Shown here piece by piece: positions 15,505 to 22,320 of a DNA stretch of 23,313 nucleotides; within the stretch, counting starts at the first letter, position 1, and each line of letters begins with the position of its first letter. The position numbers and the translations under genes were made by a program. The DNA lies in the IMG/VR virus record IMGVR_UViG_3300008050_000329, positions 1 to 23,313 of that record. One strand, 5' to 3'. Source of the DNA: a virus. The notes beneath the pieces are model-generated. The model ran no database searches. It was not told the origin of the DNA and saw nothing but the letters and a program-made list of their open reading frames with translations.

Positions 15505-15951
15505 ATGGAAAACCAATACATACAATGGACATACGAAGGTGAATTAAAAACAGCCAAACTAGAATTGGGTGAAACTTGTTCTATTACGGAGTTGAAAAAA
15601 GTAGAGGCAAAAAGATTTGAAGTTAAAGACGAAGAAGCAATTAATTATGGTAAACAAAAACCTTTAGAAAAAGCACCAAAATACAAAGAGGTAGCAAAGG
15701 AAGAAGGTGGTTGTAGTTCCTGTGAAGAAAATAAGCGCAGGAACGGATTGATGCACTTGGCGAAGGGCGGTGCTAAATTATTGAAGGCACAACTCGGAAT
15801 GGATGCAAGTGATGAAGATACTATAAATGAAAGAAAAGCATTGTGCCTTTCTTGCAAGCATTATGACTTTGGCGTTTGCAATTCGTGTGGTTGCTTTTGT
15901 TCTGCTAAGGTACGATTGAAAACAGAAAAATGTCCAATAGGAATATGGTGA
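15505..15951 (+). CDS. Small Cys-cluster (zinc-ribbon-like) tail-region protein
   Basis: This 148-residue protein ends in a dense cysteine cluster at residues 114-148: CLSCKHYD, CNSCGCFC and a final KCPIGIW. The pattern C-x2-C, C-x2-C-x-C, then CP near the terminal Trp recurs in small proteins of phage tail regions and looks zinc-binding; no role is established to my knowledge. A further CSSC pair lies at residues 70-73. The N-terminal half (about 1-68) is acidic-basic and plain. The start at 15505 follows the previous stop by three bases, leaving little room for a separate ribosome site, so coupling is likely. Confidence 0.72.
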   Translation: MENQYIQWTYEGELKTAKLELGETCSITELKKVEAKRFEVKDEEAINYGKQKPLEKAPKYKEVAKEEGGCSSCEENKRRNGLMHLAKGGAKLLKAQLGMDASDEDTINERKALCLSCKHYDFGVCNSCGCFCSAKVRLKTEKCPIGIW

Positions 15952-15956
15952 ATTAA

Positions 15957-16784
15957 ATGGCAACTAAAACATGGGTAGGTGCAGATGGAAATTGGAATAC
16001 AGCAGGAAGTTGGTCACCGTCTGGTGTACCTGTTGCATCAGATGATGTTTACTTTGTAAGCGGTAGCAACAGTGTAACTACTGATGCTTCTTCATCAGTT
16101 GTTCTTAACAGTTTGAACTTTGGCACGAAGTGGACTGGCAGTGCAGTTAAAATTACAACAAGTGCAACAACAGTAGATTATGCAAACAAAGTAGGCACAG
16201 TTGTTTTAGAAGGCGTTTACACAACAGTCAATGTGCAAGCAACTGCATCAGACAATCCTGCTCTAAAGTTTGATGATTCAACGGTAACTACTTTACGAAT
16301 CACAGGCGGTTCAGGCACTATCTTTATTTCCGATGGAACTACTATCTCTGGTGAGGTGTCTATGATTGGTTGCAAGGGTGCAAGGTTAGAAATAGAATCA
16401 GGTGCAACAGTAAGTGCAAGTGATATTACAATTGATGCAGGGAAGGTTGTAACTTACGAACAGTTAGATACGCTCACGCAGTTTGGCGGTACTGTTACTT
16501 TTGCAAACAGCGATGGAACAACAAACACAGTTACTTTGTATAAAGGCATTATCAAATACCAACCAACTTCAACTGCGGTACTCACTACGCTTGTTGCCTA
16601 TGGTGGCTACTTTGATATGCGTGGTTGCAATTCACCTAGCCACACCATTACGAATGCAACAATCTATTCTGGTTCTATGATTGATGAACGCAATGGGCTT
16701 TCTAACACATCGTACACCAATCCCATTTTGTCGAATGGTGGGGTATTCATGCCAGATTTAGGCAGAGATATAACGGTAACATAA
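15957..16784 (+). CDS. Beta-helix tail fibre / receptor-binding candidate 1
   Basis: This 275-residue protein opens TKTWVGADGNWNTAGSWSPS then GVPVASDDVYF, the Trp-rich start of PATR/autotransporter-like beta-helix repeats, where W-x-WS-x-G-x-P precedes a ladder of short strands. The rest is Thr/Ser/Val/Gly-rich with regular strand-turn spacing, as in right-handed beta-helix adhesins. It ends FMPDLGRDITVT. The next protein repeats both the Trp motif and this end, so the two are paralogues in part. A host-surface binding role is inferred from fold type and position late in the tail module. No catalytic motif is visible. Confidence 0.7.
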   Translation: MATKTWVGADGNWNTAGSWSPSGVPVASDDVYFVSGSNSVTTDASSSVVLNSLNFGTKWTGSAVKITTSATTVDYANKVGTVVLEGVYTTVNVQATASDNPALKFDDSTVTTLRITGGSGTIFISDGTTISGEVSMIGCKGARLEIESGATVSASDITIDAGKVVTYEQLDTLTQFGGTVTFANSDGTTNTVTLYKGIIKYQPTSTAVLTTLVAYGGYFDMRGCNSPSHTITNATIYSGSMIDERNGLSNTSYTNPILSNGGVFMPDLGRDITVT

Positions 16785-18241
16785 TGTCTACAACAACTAC
16801 AATCTACACTTCAAAAGATACTTGGCTTGATGGCGAAAATGTTTCAACCAATTATGGAACAACTGAATCATTGAAGATTGGACAGCAGACAGTTGGCATG
16901 GGTGGTGCGGGAGAAAGGGCGAACGCAATTCTTGCTTTCGATGTTTCTGGTTTGAACGCATCAACGCTTACACAAGTAAACTTAAAACTTACTAACGGTG
17001 GGTTTGCAACGGGAAACACGACAAGAACTGTCAACGTGTACAGGTTGACTCAAAACTTTACTGAAGATGAAGCAACTTGGGAAGAAGCAGAAGATGGAGT
17101 TGATTGGACAGGTGGCACAACTGTTGGCGGTGCGAACAATACAGCAATCACAGAATCAACGGCAACATTTACAGTTGGGTTTAGGGTTTCTGCTGATGTT
17201 TCTGTAGACATTACTGACATGGTAAAAGATGCAATTAACTCAAGGTCTGGAACTCTATTGATTTGGATTGGCATACCTTTAAGTGATACATCGACAAACA
17301 GAGGACAATGCACTTATCGTTCTTTGGAATATGCAACAGCAGGTAATCGACCACAGTTAGAAGTTATTACAGCAGATAGAATTGTTTGGGATGGAAGTGC
17401 AGGTGATGGCAACGCACAAACTGATAGTAATTGGGTTGGCGATGTTGCACCCGATTCGTATGACCATGCAATTTTTAACGATGGTGCAGTTGATGTAACG
17501 AGTGGTGGCATAATATGCAACTCTTTATTCATTGGCAAAGGTTACAAGGGTAACATTGAAGCCACAGATGGTAGTGAAATAATGGTTGTTTCTGGTGCTT
17601 CTGAAGGATACCCAACTACCAACAAGGTAGTGGTAAACCAAAGTGAAGGGAAGTTTAATTTAAGGTTTACAACTACAAACACTTGGAAGTTGTTTATTAC
17701 GGATTGTCCAACAGGCGGTGGTAGGTTTTATTCAACACAAACAGGCAAGTATGAAACAACAGTAATTAAAACAACAGGCACATTAGAATTAGATGGTGAC
17801 TTTGATTTATCTGCAACAGGAAATAAAACAGGAACAAAGAACATTACAACAAGCGGAACAGTAACATCAATAAAAGCATTAAATACAAAGTTAGAAGTAT
17901 CAAATGGTTGTAATGACTTTGTTCTTGGTGATGGCACAAGGATGAATGCAACTGGTGGGAACATTGCAGAATCAGGAACAAGTTACATTACTGATGGTTC
18001 TTATGTTGATTTTCAGGGTGAGGAAATAAGTGCAGACGTACACATTTTTGATGGCACTTTAAGTTTTCGCAACAATGAGAATGCAACCATCACAACTGAG
18101 GACATCATGTTGTGGAAAAAAGGTTTATTCGATACAAGAACAAACACAGGTTCTTGGAGTGTTACCACTTCCCCTTCAATAGATTGTAGAGGTGGTGGCA
18201 AGTTCCTTATTGATTCAGGCAGGACAATAGCAGTTACATGA
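16784..18241 (+). CDS. DNRLRE plus beta-helix tail fibre / receptor-binding candidate 2
   Basis: This 485-residue protein has two modules. Residues about 1-200 resemble a DNRLRE (carbohydrate-binding-like) domain: DTWLDGENVSTNYGTTESLK, AILAFDVSG, VNVYRLTQNFTEDEATWEEA and the closing YRSLEYATAGNRPQLEV. Residues about 203-485 form a beta-helix opening VWDGSAGDGNAQTDSNWVGD and ending KFLIDSGRTIAVT, like the previous gene's product. The combination suggests a glycan-binding fibre recognising a host surface polysaccharide. It starts at a TAATG overlap and couples to the metallophosphoesterase gene by ATGA. Fold calls are from motif memory. Confidence 0.72.
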   Translation: MSTTTTIYTSKDTWLDGENVSTNYGTTESLKIGQQTVGMGGAGERANAILAFDVSGLNASTLTQVNLKLTNGGFATGNTTRTVNVYRLTQNFTEDEATWEEAEDGVDWTGGTTVGGANNTAITESTATFTVGFRVSADVSVDITDMVKDAINSRSGTLLIWIGIPLSDTSTNRGQCTYRSLEYATAGNRPQLEVITADRIVWDGSAGDGNAQTDSNWVGDVAPDSYDHAIFNDGAVDVTSGGIICNSLFIGKGYKGNIEATDGSEIMVVSGASEGYPTTNKVVVNQSEGKFNLRFTTTNTWKLFITDCPTGGGRFYSTQTGKYETTVIKTTGTLELDGDFDLSATGNKTGTKNITTSGTVTSIKALNTKLEVSNGCNDFVLGDGTRMNATGGNIAESGTSYITDGSYVDFQGEEISADVHIFDGTLSFRNNENATITTEDIMLWKKGLFDTRTNTGSWSVTTSPSIDCRGGGKFLIDSGRTIAVT

Positions 18242-19008
18242 GTGAAGCAGTAAAGTTTGGTGCTATTAGTTGTACGCATTGCCCACACCAAAGTGAACGG
18301 GCAATTGCAAAACTAATTGAAGAATTGAAAATTAGAAAGCCACAGGTCTTTGTGCATTTAGGTGATGTTGTAGATGCAGATGGTGCAAGCGTTCATAGTG
18401 ACGATTCAGATTCAGTTACGTTGCACGATGAGTTTCTTATTGCAAGCGATATGTTGCGAAGGATTCGTGAAGCGTTGCCAGAAGATACTAAACTTGTGAT
18501 GATTGATGGAAACCATGATGACAACATACAGCGACCAGACCCAAGGCGAGTACCGAAAGCGTTACGTTCATTGTGCGACCCAAGGAAGATGCACGGTGTT
18601 GCAGACGAGTTTAAGAGATGGCAAAAAATCCCGTATCGTTTCGGTCGATGCTTTCAACTTGGCGGGGTAATCTTTCATCATGGCTTTGGGGCTTCAGCCA
18701 ACAGCGATGAACTAGAAGCCATACAATTGGCTATGGCGTGTGGCGGTCATGCACATAGGTTGGTTATCCGTGGTCATACGCATCGCCCTGTACCGCCAAC
18801 ACAATGCCGTAGAACAGCCCGTGTGAAATTGCCGTGGTGGTACTGCAACGTGGGTATGATGGCGTTCGAGCAGAAGCCAAGTTACTGCCACAGGTTTGAT
18901 ACGCAACAGTGGGGAAGGAGTGCCTGCTTTGGAACTGCGATAGTAGGTAGACCAGACAGAATCCCCAAGGACAATTGGACGGCAGAACTTGTGGACTTAG
19001 ACAAATGA
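18238..19008 (+). CDS. Calcineurin-like metallophosphoesterase family protein
   Basis: This 256-residue protein has most motifs of dinuclear metallophosphoesterases: GDVVD (residues 42-46), GNHD (91-94), FHHG (146-149) and GHTHR (179-183). The first motif, normally D-x-H, here reads SCTHC (11-15), with Cys12 in the place of the metal-binding aspartate and His14 kept. Activity may be altered or use another ligand. Substrate is unknown; relatives hydrolyse nucleic acids, nucleotides or phosphoproteins. It is near the end of the late operon, coupled by ATGA on both sides, so it is expressed with tail genes. Confidence 0.88.
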   Translation: MSEAVKFGAISCTHCPHQSERAIAKLIEELKIRKPQVFVHLGDVVDADGASVHSDDSDSVTLHDEFLIASDMLRRIREALPEDTKLVMIDGNHDDNIQRPDPRRVPKALRSLCDPRKMHGVADEFKRWQKIPYRFGRCFQLGGVIFHHGFGASANSDELEAIQLAMACGGHAHRLVIRGHTHRPVPPTQCRRTARVKLPWWYCNVGMMAFEQKPSYCHRFDTQQWGRSACFGTAIVGRPDRIPKDNWTAELVDLDK

Positions 19009-19250
19009 AAGTTGCGAAAGTAACTTGGGTGGATGCGGAAACTGTTGGCGATTCTTCTTGGCAAGAACTTGAAGAAGTAATGCAGACAGCAAAAGACCAA
19101 CCGCCTGTAATGCAGACGGTTGGCTTCGTGCTTTGTGAATGTGACACTCACATTTCTATGACGGATTCAGTCGGTGAACAAGAGTGTGGTCATGTCACCA
19201 AAATACCTTTGGCTATGATTCAAGAAGTAGAAGTTTTATTGCTTGATTGA
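19005..19250 (+). CDS. Small acidic protein ending the late operon
   Basis: This 81-residue acidic protein reads MKVAKVTWVDAETVGDSSWQ, then PPVMQTVGFVLCECDTHISM, and ends KIPLAMIQEVEVLLLD. The pattern VTWVD, a mid 'TVGFVL-CECD' strand pair and a final IP-x-x-MI resembles a widespread small phage protein of unknown function with a probable small beta-barrel. It starts at an ATGA overlap with the phosphoesterase. Its last 31 bases overlap, in the opposite direction, the end of the metallopeptidase gene. Confidence 0.75.
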   Translation: MKVAKVTWVDAETVGDSSWQELEEVMQTAKDQPPVMQTVGFVLCECDTHISMTDSVGEQECGHVTKIPLAMIQEVEVLLLD

Positions 19251-20140
19251 CCCTTGGCTTTGCACGCAACTTTTCGTTGATGTGCTTCGCTACGCTTGCG
19301 ACCTGCAACAAGCCGATTAACTTTTGTCTGGTATGACTTCACTTTGCTCTCTGCTTGTTCAAGTTTCTTTTGCCATTTAACTAAGTTCATTTCTGCTAAT
19401 TCAAGTTTTCGATTAGGTGCTTTTCGTTCTGCCTTTGCATTTTCTTTTCGCAGGTTTTTGTTCCTTGCAGTTCTTCGTAACTTGCGATACTTACGCCATA
19501 TCTTTATTTCTTCTTTTGCAAAAGCAGAAACAACTTCACCTGCAATGTTGTCTGTCTTGAACTCCATTGACTGTAATTGCCTTCGTCCGTTCTTATACTT
19601 GGCGTTAGCAAGATTGGTTGTGTGGACTAATTCGTGTGCAATGATATGGCACAAAGATTGCAAGCCAGTTTTAGTTGCATGGTCTTTTGCCCAACTGATT
19701 CCACAATACTTCCAATTCATTCGTGGTGCGTTTCTATCGTGTGCAATGTGAACCCAACTGCCGTCTAACCTTGCTCGTCCGTGACCGCCCCTATTGGTGT
19801 GAACAAATTGCATATTGTAAGTTGATGCTCTGCCACCTTTCTGCTTTAACTCTTTTACTACAAAGTCAATCACAAGTTCAATAAGCGGTGTACACCACAA
19901 TGAAGTGTTGCGTGATAGAAAACGGTACTGGTGACTTTGCCTACCACCAAGGTATTTCGCCTTGTGCTGTTTGTCGATTGCCCTTGCTTGCTTTCTTCGC
20001 ATTCTAGTTTTGCGTTCGCTCCACAATTCTGCCCAGTGGTATTCAGGTGTGTCAACAGGTTTGCCTGTACCATTTTGGTAATCGCTGACATATCCCGCTT
20101 TCAATTTGATTCGTTTGATTGTTTCTAGGTATGGTTTCAT
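19220..20140 (-). CDS. SprT/zincin-like metallopeptidase with basic coiled-coil tail
   Basis: This 306-residue protein contains SLCHIIAHELVHTTNLANA with the zinc motif HELVH at residues 169-173; the third ligand is probably Glu193 or Glu202. Residues 1-75 are basic. Residues about 205-300 are a very Lys/Arg-rich coiled coil that could bind nucleic acid or a partner. The general layout recalls SprT-like zincins, which act on DNA-bound proteins, but the substrate is unknown. It is the last gene of a four-gene minus-strand operon, with a one-base gap after the previous stop; CGAAAGG sits within that gene's last codons. Confidence 0.78.
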   Translation of the reverse strand: MKPYLETIKRIKLKAGYVSDYQNGTGKPVDTPEYHWAELWSERKTRMRRKQARAIDKQHKAKYLGGRQSHQYRFLSRNTSLWCTPLIELVIDFVVKELKQKGGRASTYNMQFVHTNRGGHGRARLDGSWVHIAHDRNAPRMNWKYCGISWAKDHATKTGLQSLCHIIAHELVHTTNLANAKYKNGRRQLQSMEFKTDNIAGEVVSAFAKEEIKIWRKYRKLRRTARNKNLRKENAKAERKAPNRKLELAEMNLVKWQKKLEQAESKVKSYQTKVNRLVAGRKRSEAHQRKVACKAKGQSSNKTSTS

Positions 20141-20141
20141 T

Positions 20142-20360
20142 TCAGTTTGCCTTTCGTTTTTGAATGAGTGGTAAGTATCGTTTGACTGTTCTGTTGCTAC
20201 TGGTCTTTTCTATGTACTCGCAAAGCAACGGTGTTCCTTCGTGAGCGTGATTGTTTGCAAGTATGATTGCTTGCGACTTGCAGTACAACTTGTTGCCAGT
20301 GCCGATGACTTCTGTGTTGCCAGTTAATGCTACTGCTTGTTCTTCTGTAATGATTTTCAT
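20142..20360 (-). CDS. Small accessory protein of unknown function
   Basis: This 72-residue protein begins MKIITEEQAVALTGNTEVIG and has LYCKSQAIILANNHAHEGTP. It is mixed alpha/beta with a basic C-terminus, with no recognised family. It starts at an ATGA overlap with the preceding minus-strand gene and uses GAAAGG within that gene's last codons. Its own last codons (KRKAN) encode the ribosome site of the metallopeptidase gene, so the two are tightly linked. Confidence 0.7.
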   Translation of the reverse strand: MKIITEEQAVALTGNTEVIGTGNKLYCKSQAIILANNHAHEGTPLLCEYIEKTSSNRTVKRYLPLIQKRKAN

Positions 20361-20764
20361 TGTTGTACTTTCCTTTCTAATTCAGCAAGCCGAGTATTTT
20401 CTTCAAAGGTTGTTGTTTCAAACTGTGCAAAGTGTTCTGCAACTTTTACAAAACCCTTCAAAGATAATTCTTGCCACTGGTTAAAGTTTGGGTTCAAGGA
20501 CTTACTGCCATGACCGTGTGCATTTTTAGGTTCACCACATAGTTTTACAATAGTTTCTTCATGCCCAAAACCACCGTTTGTAAAGCCAACTTGAAAGCAT
20601 GACCTTCGACCATTTAGAATCTCAAACTCTTTTTGCCAGTGTTTTTCTTTTGCTACTTCAAAAATTGCATTTCCTGTGTCTGCATCAAAAATAGTAACCA
20701 CTGTTCCATTGCACCCTTGTCGTTTTGTTGTACTGATTTTTCTAAACTTTGTTGGATGTTGCAT
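20357..20764 (-). CDS. Accessory protein of unknown function
   Basis: This 135-residue protein is not recognised. It has FRKISTTKRQGCNGTVVTIF, an INEXACT zinc-poor beta-rich N-terminal half, and a run GRRSCFQVGFTNGGFGHEET with several His and Gly residues (about 52-71), then a helical acidic end. No catalytic triad or zinc knuckle can be assigned safely. AACGAAAGGTAAGAACA precedes the start, identical to the leader of the upstream gene 20814-21047. It overlaps the next gene as ATGA, so all four minus-strand genes form one operon. Confidence 0.68.
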   Translation of the reverse strand: MQHPTKFRKISTTKRQGCNGTVVTIFDADTGNAIFEVAKEKHWQKEFEILNGRRSCFQVGFTNGGFGHEETIVKLCGEPKNAHGHGSKSLNPNFNQWQELSLKGFVKVAEHFAQFETTTFEENTRLAELERKVQQ

Positions 20765-20782
20765 TGTTCTTACCTTTCGTTT
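20762..20782 (-). repeat. 21-bp exact leader repeat, copy 1
   Basis: The 21 bases at 20762-20782, from the start codon back through the ribosome site, are identical to 21045-21065. The core, read on the coding strand, is AAACGAAAGG eight bases before ATG. The same core precedes 20140, 5325 and 21315, so it is a recurring translation-initiation cassette of the accessory genes. Confidence 0.8.
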
Positions 20783-20813
20783 TTGCCCTGTGGCGTTGTT
20801 TGTTTGTTTACTG

Positions 20814-21047
20814 TTATTTTATTTCCCAAGCACCATCGCTTTGAACAGTGATTGATTTATTTATTGAAGCCGTTCCATTTATGTTTTGCAATTTCAATTT
20901 GCCATTTCTCCAACTCATGCCAACAGTTTCTTTTAGCCAACCATCGTATTTAATCCATTCAGTTGAAACCCAAGTTAGTGAAATTGCTTTGTAACCTTTG
21001 GCTTTGATTTCTTTGTTTACTGTTCTTAGTATTTCTGTCTTATTCAT
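20814..21047 (-). CDS. Small accessory protein, first gene of the minus-strand operon
   Basis: This 77-residue protein begins MNKTEILRTVNKEIKAKGYK and has TWVSTEWIKYDGWLKETVGM, then a beta-rich end. The start at 21047 is preferred over an in-frame ATG at 21095 because AAACGAAAGGTAAGAACA lies directly before it, identical to the next gene's leader. No family is recognised. As promoter-proximal gene beside the divergent control region it is likely expressed early. The 49-bp gap to the next gene holds only its leader. Confidence 0.65.
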   Translation of the reverse strand: MNKTEILRTVNKEIKAKGYKAISLTWVSTEWIKYDGWLKETVGMSWRNGKLKLQNINGTASINKSITVQSDGAWEIK

Positions 21048-21065
21048 TGTTCTTACCTTTCGTTT
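21045..21065 (-). repeat. 21-bp exact leader repeat, copy 2
   Basis: Second copy of the 21-bp initiation cassette found at 20762-20782, fixing the start of the 77-residue gene at 21047. Coding identity stops at the ATG: the two proteins share no visible sequence, so the leader alone was copied or conserved. Confidence 0.8.
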
Positions 21066-21093
21066 AAGCCAGAACCATTTCTGACTTGCTTTC

Positions 21094-21121
21094 ATTATTA
21101 CTATTATTCGTCACCTTGCAA
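21094..21121 (-). promoter_or_regulatory. Candidate promoter of the minus-strand operon
   Basis: On the minus strand TTGCAA (21116-21121), a 16-bp spacer and AATAAT (21094-21099) give a plausible sigma70-type promoter about 47 bases before the first start codon. An alternative is GATAAT further upstream near 21166-21171, with ATCG and CGAT half-sites 7 bases apart. Neither is strong. Confidence 0.35.
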
Positions 21122-21230
21122 CCCATATCTTCACTTATTTTATGTTTTTTTCATTTTATTCCATTATCGCCCCTCACGATACCAAGAACAGCGATATTGA
21201 AAAAAGAATGATTTTGTGCATATTACTGTG

Positions 21231-21260
21231 TTGACAGAAGCGGAATCGGTCGATTATACT
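21231..21260 (+). promoter_or_regulatory. Near-consensus promoter of the right-hand operon
   Basis: TTGACA (21231-21236), an 18-bp spacer and TATACT (21255-21260) give one of the best sigma70-type promoters in the window. It drives the ArdC-like gene and the coupled small genes to its right. It implies transcription by host RNA polymerase soon after entry. Confidence 0.78.
21243..21254 (+). promoter_or_regulatory. Shared operator-like box GAATCGGTCGAT (copy 2)
   Basis: Exact copy of the 12-mer at 5650-5661 (opposite strand), directly abutting the -10 element. The inverted-repeat core ATCG-GT-CGAT fits a dimeric DNA-binding protein that would block or assist polymerase at both promoters. Confidence 0.6.
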
Positions 21261-21314
21261 TCTGGAAGTCAGGCGACGAGCATGACACAAACAAACAAAC
21301 GAAAGGCAAACAAG

Positions 21315-22268
21315 ATGAAAAACACAAACACAAAACAAAAAACAAAAAAAGCAAAACGAGATTTATATGCAGAAATTACTGACAGAGTAATTGCATCACT
21401 TGAAGAAGGCAGAGTTCCTTGGGAAATGCCTTGGTCTTGTGCAGGTGCAAGAGGATTTGCACGAAGCGTTAGCACTGGTAAAGTTTACACAGGTGTTAAT
21501 CAGTTGCTTCTTTCAATGAGTGGCTATGCTTCACCTTGGTGGATGACTTACAAACAAGCAACAGAACTTGAAGGCGTAGTACGAAAAGGCGAAAAGGCAA
21601 CAACAGTTGTATTCTGGAAGTTCATCGAAGAAGTAGACAAAGATACAAAGAAAAAAACTGGCAAGCGAATACCAATACTTCGCCACTTCAATGTGTTCAA
21701 TGCTGAACAGTGTGAACTACCAGAAGAAGCAGTGGCAAAACTTGAAAAGCGATTAGAAAAAGTTGCACCAATGAAAGTTGTAAATGAAAACGAAGTAATC
21801 GAAGAAGCACAAATGATTTCAGACAATTACTTAACCCGTGAAGAAATCAAACTTTCGCACGGTGGCGATTCAGCACACTACACACCTGCACTTGATTCAA
21901 TCACCATGCCAACAATGGAATCATTTAAGTCAAGCAACCATTACTACACAACTTTGTTTCACGAAGAAGTACACAGCACTGGACACAGCAAGCGTTTGAA
22001 CCGTGGTCTTGACACAAACAAAGAGAACGTGCAGTTTGGTTCTGGTTCTTACTGCCGTGAAGAACTTGTTGCTGAAATGGGTGCTTCGTTCCTTTGTGGC
22101 TTAACAGGAATTGCAAACAAGTCAATTGATGTAAACCGAAACAGTTACATCAAAGGGTTTTTGAAACTACTAAAAGAAGATAAGAGAGCCATCATAGTTG
22201 CATCAGGAAAGGCAAGCAAAGCGGTTGAGTTAATTACTGGCTTGCCAACTGAAGGCGATGTAGAATAA
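21315..22268 (+). CDS. ArdC-like antirestriction / ssDNA-binding zincin protein
   Basis: This 317-residue protein matches ArdC-type proteins, encoded by plasmids and phages, that protect incoming DNA from restriction. The N-terminal ssDNA-binding part shows LYAEITDRVIASLEEGRVPW, YTGVNQLLLSMSGYASPWW and the KGEKATTVVFWK strand (residues 17-103). The C-terminal zincin has FHEEVHSTGHSKRLNR with HEEVH at 216-220 and a third-ligand region YCREELVAEMGASFLC (E250 or E254). Length is close to ArdC. AACGAAAGGCAAACAAG fixes the ATG at 21315; an in-frame ATG at 21282 would add 11 residues. It is the first gene of the right operon, fitting early defence. Confidence 0.87.
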   Translation: MKNTNTKQKTKKAKRDLYAEITDRVIASLEEGRVPWEMPWSCAGARGFARSVSTGKVYTGVNQLLLSMSGYASPWWMTYKQATELEGVVRKGEKATTVVFWKFIEEVDKDTKKKTGKRIPILRHFNVFNAEQCELPEEAVAKLEKRLEKVAPMKVVNENEVIEEAQMISDNYLTREEIKLSHGGDSAHYTPALDSITMPTMESFKSSNHYYTTLFHEEVHSTGHSKRLNRGLDTNKENVQFGSGSYCREELVAEMGASFLCGLTGIANKSIDVNRNSYIKGFLKLLKEDKRAIIVASGKASKAVELITGLPTEGDVE

Positions 22269-22282
22269 AACTAACACGAATA

Positions 22283-22304
22283 GGGTGGGGCGAAAGCCCC
22301 ATCC
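22283..22304 (+). other. 9-bp GC-rich hairpin with GAAA tetraloop
   Basis: GGGTGGGGC and GCCCCATCC pair around GAAA, a GNRA tetraloop (one G-U pair). No T-run follows, and the next gene starts 17 bases later, so it is not a classic terminator. It lies between the ArdC-like gene and the small genes and may protect the upstream mRNA or reduce read-through. Confidence 0.65.
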
Positions 22305-22320
22305 AAGAAAGGATAAACAA

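Noticed and set aside
21216-21314. GTG-started N-terminal extension of the ArdC-like gene
   Set aside because: The extension would be translated through the promoter itself; the ribosome site fixes the start at 21315 (or at most 21282).
22285-22320. GTG-started extension of the zinc-ribbon gene
   Set aside because: It lies inside the GC-rich hairpin and lacks a ribosome site, whereas GAAAGGATAAACAA precedes 22321.
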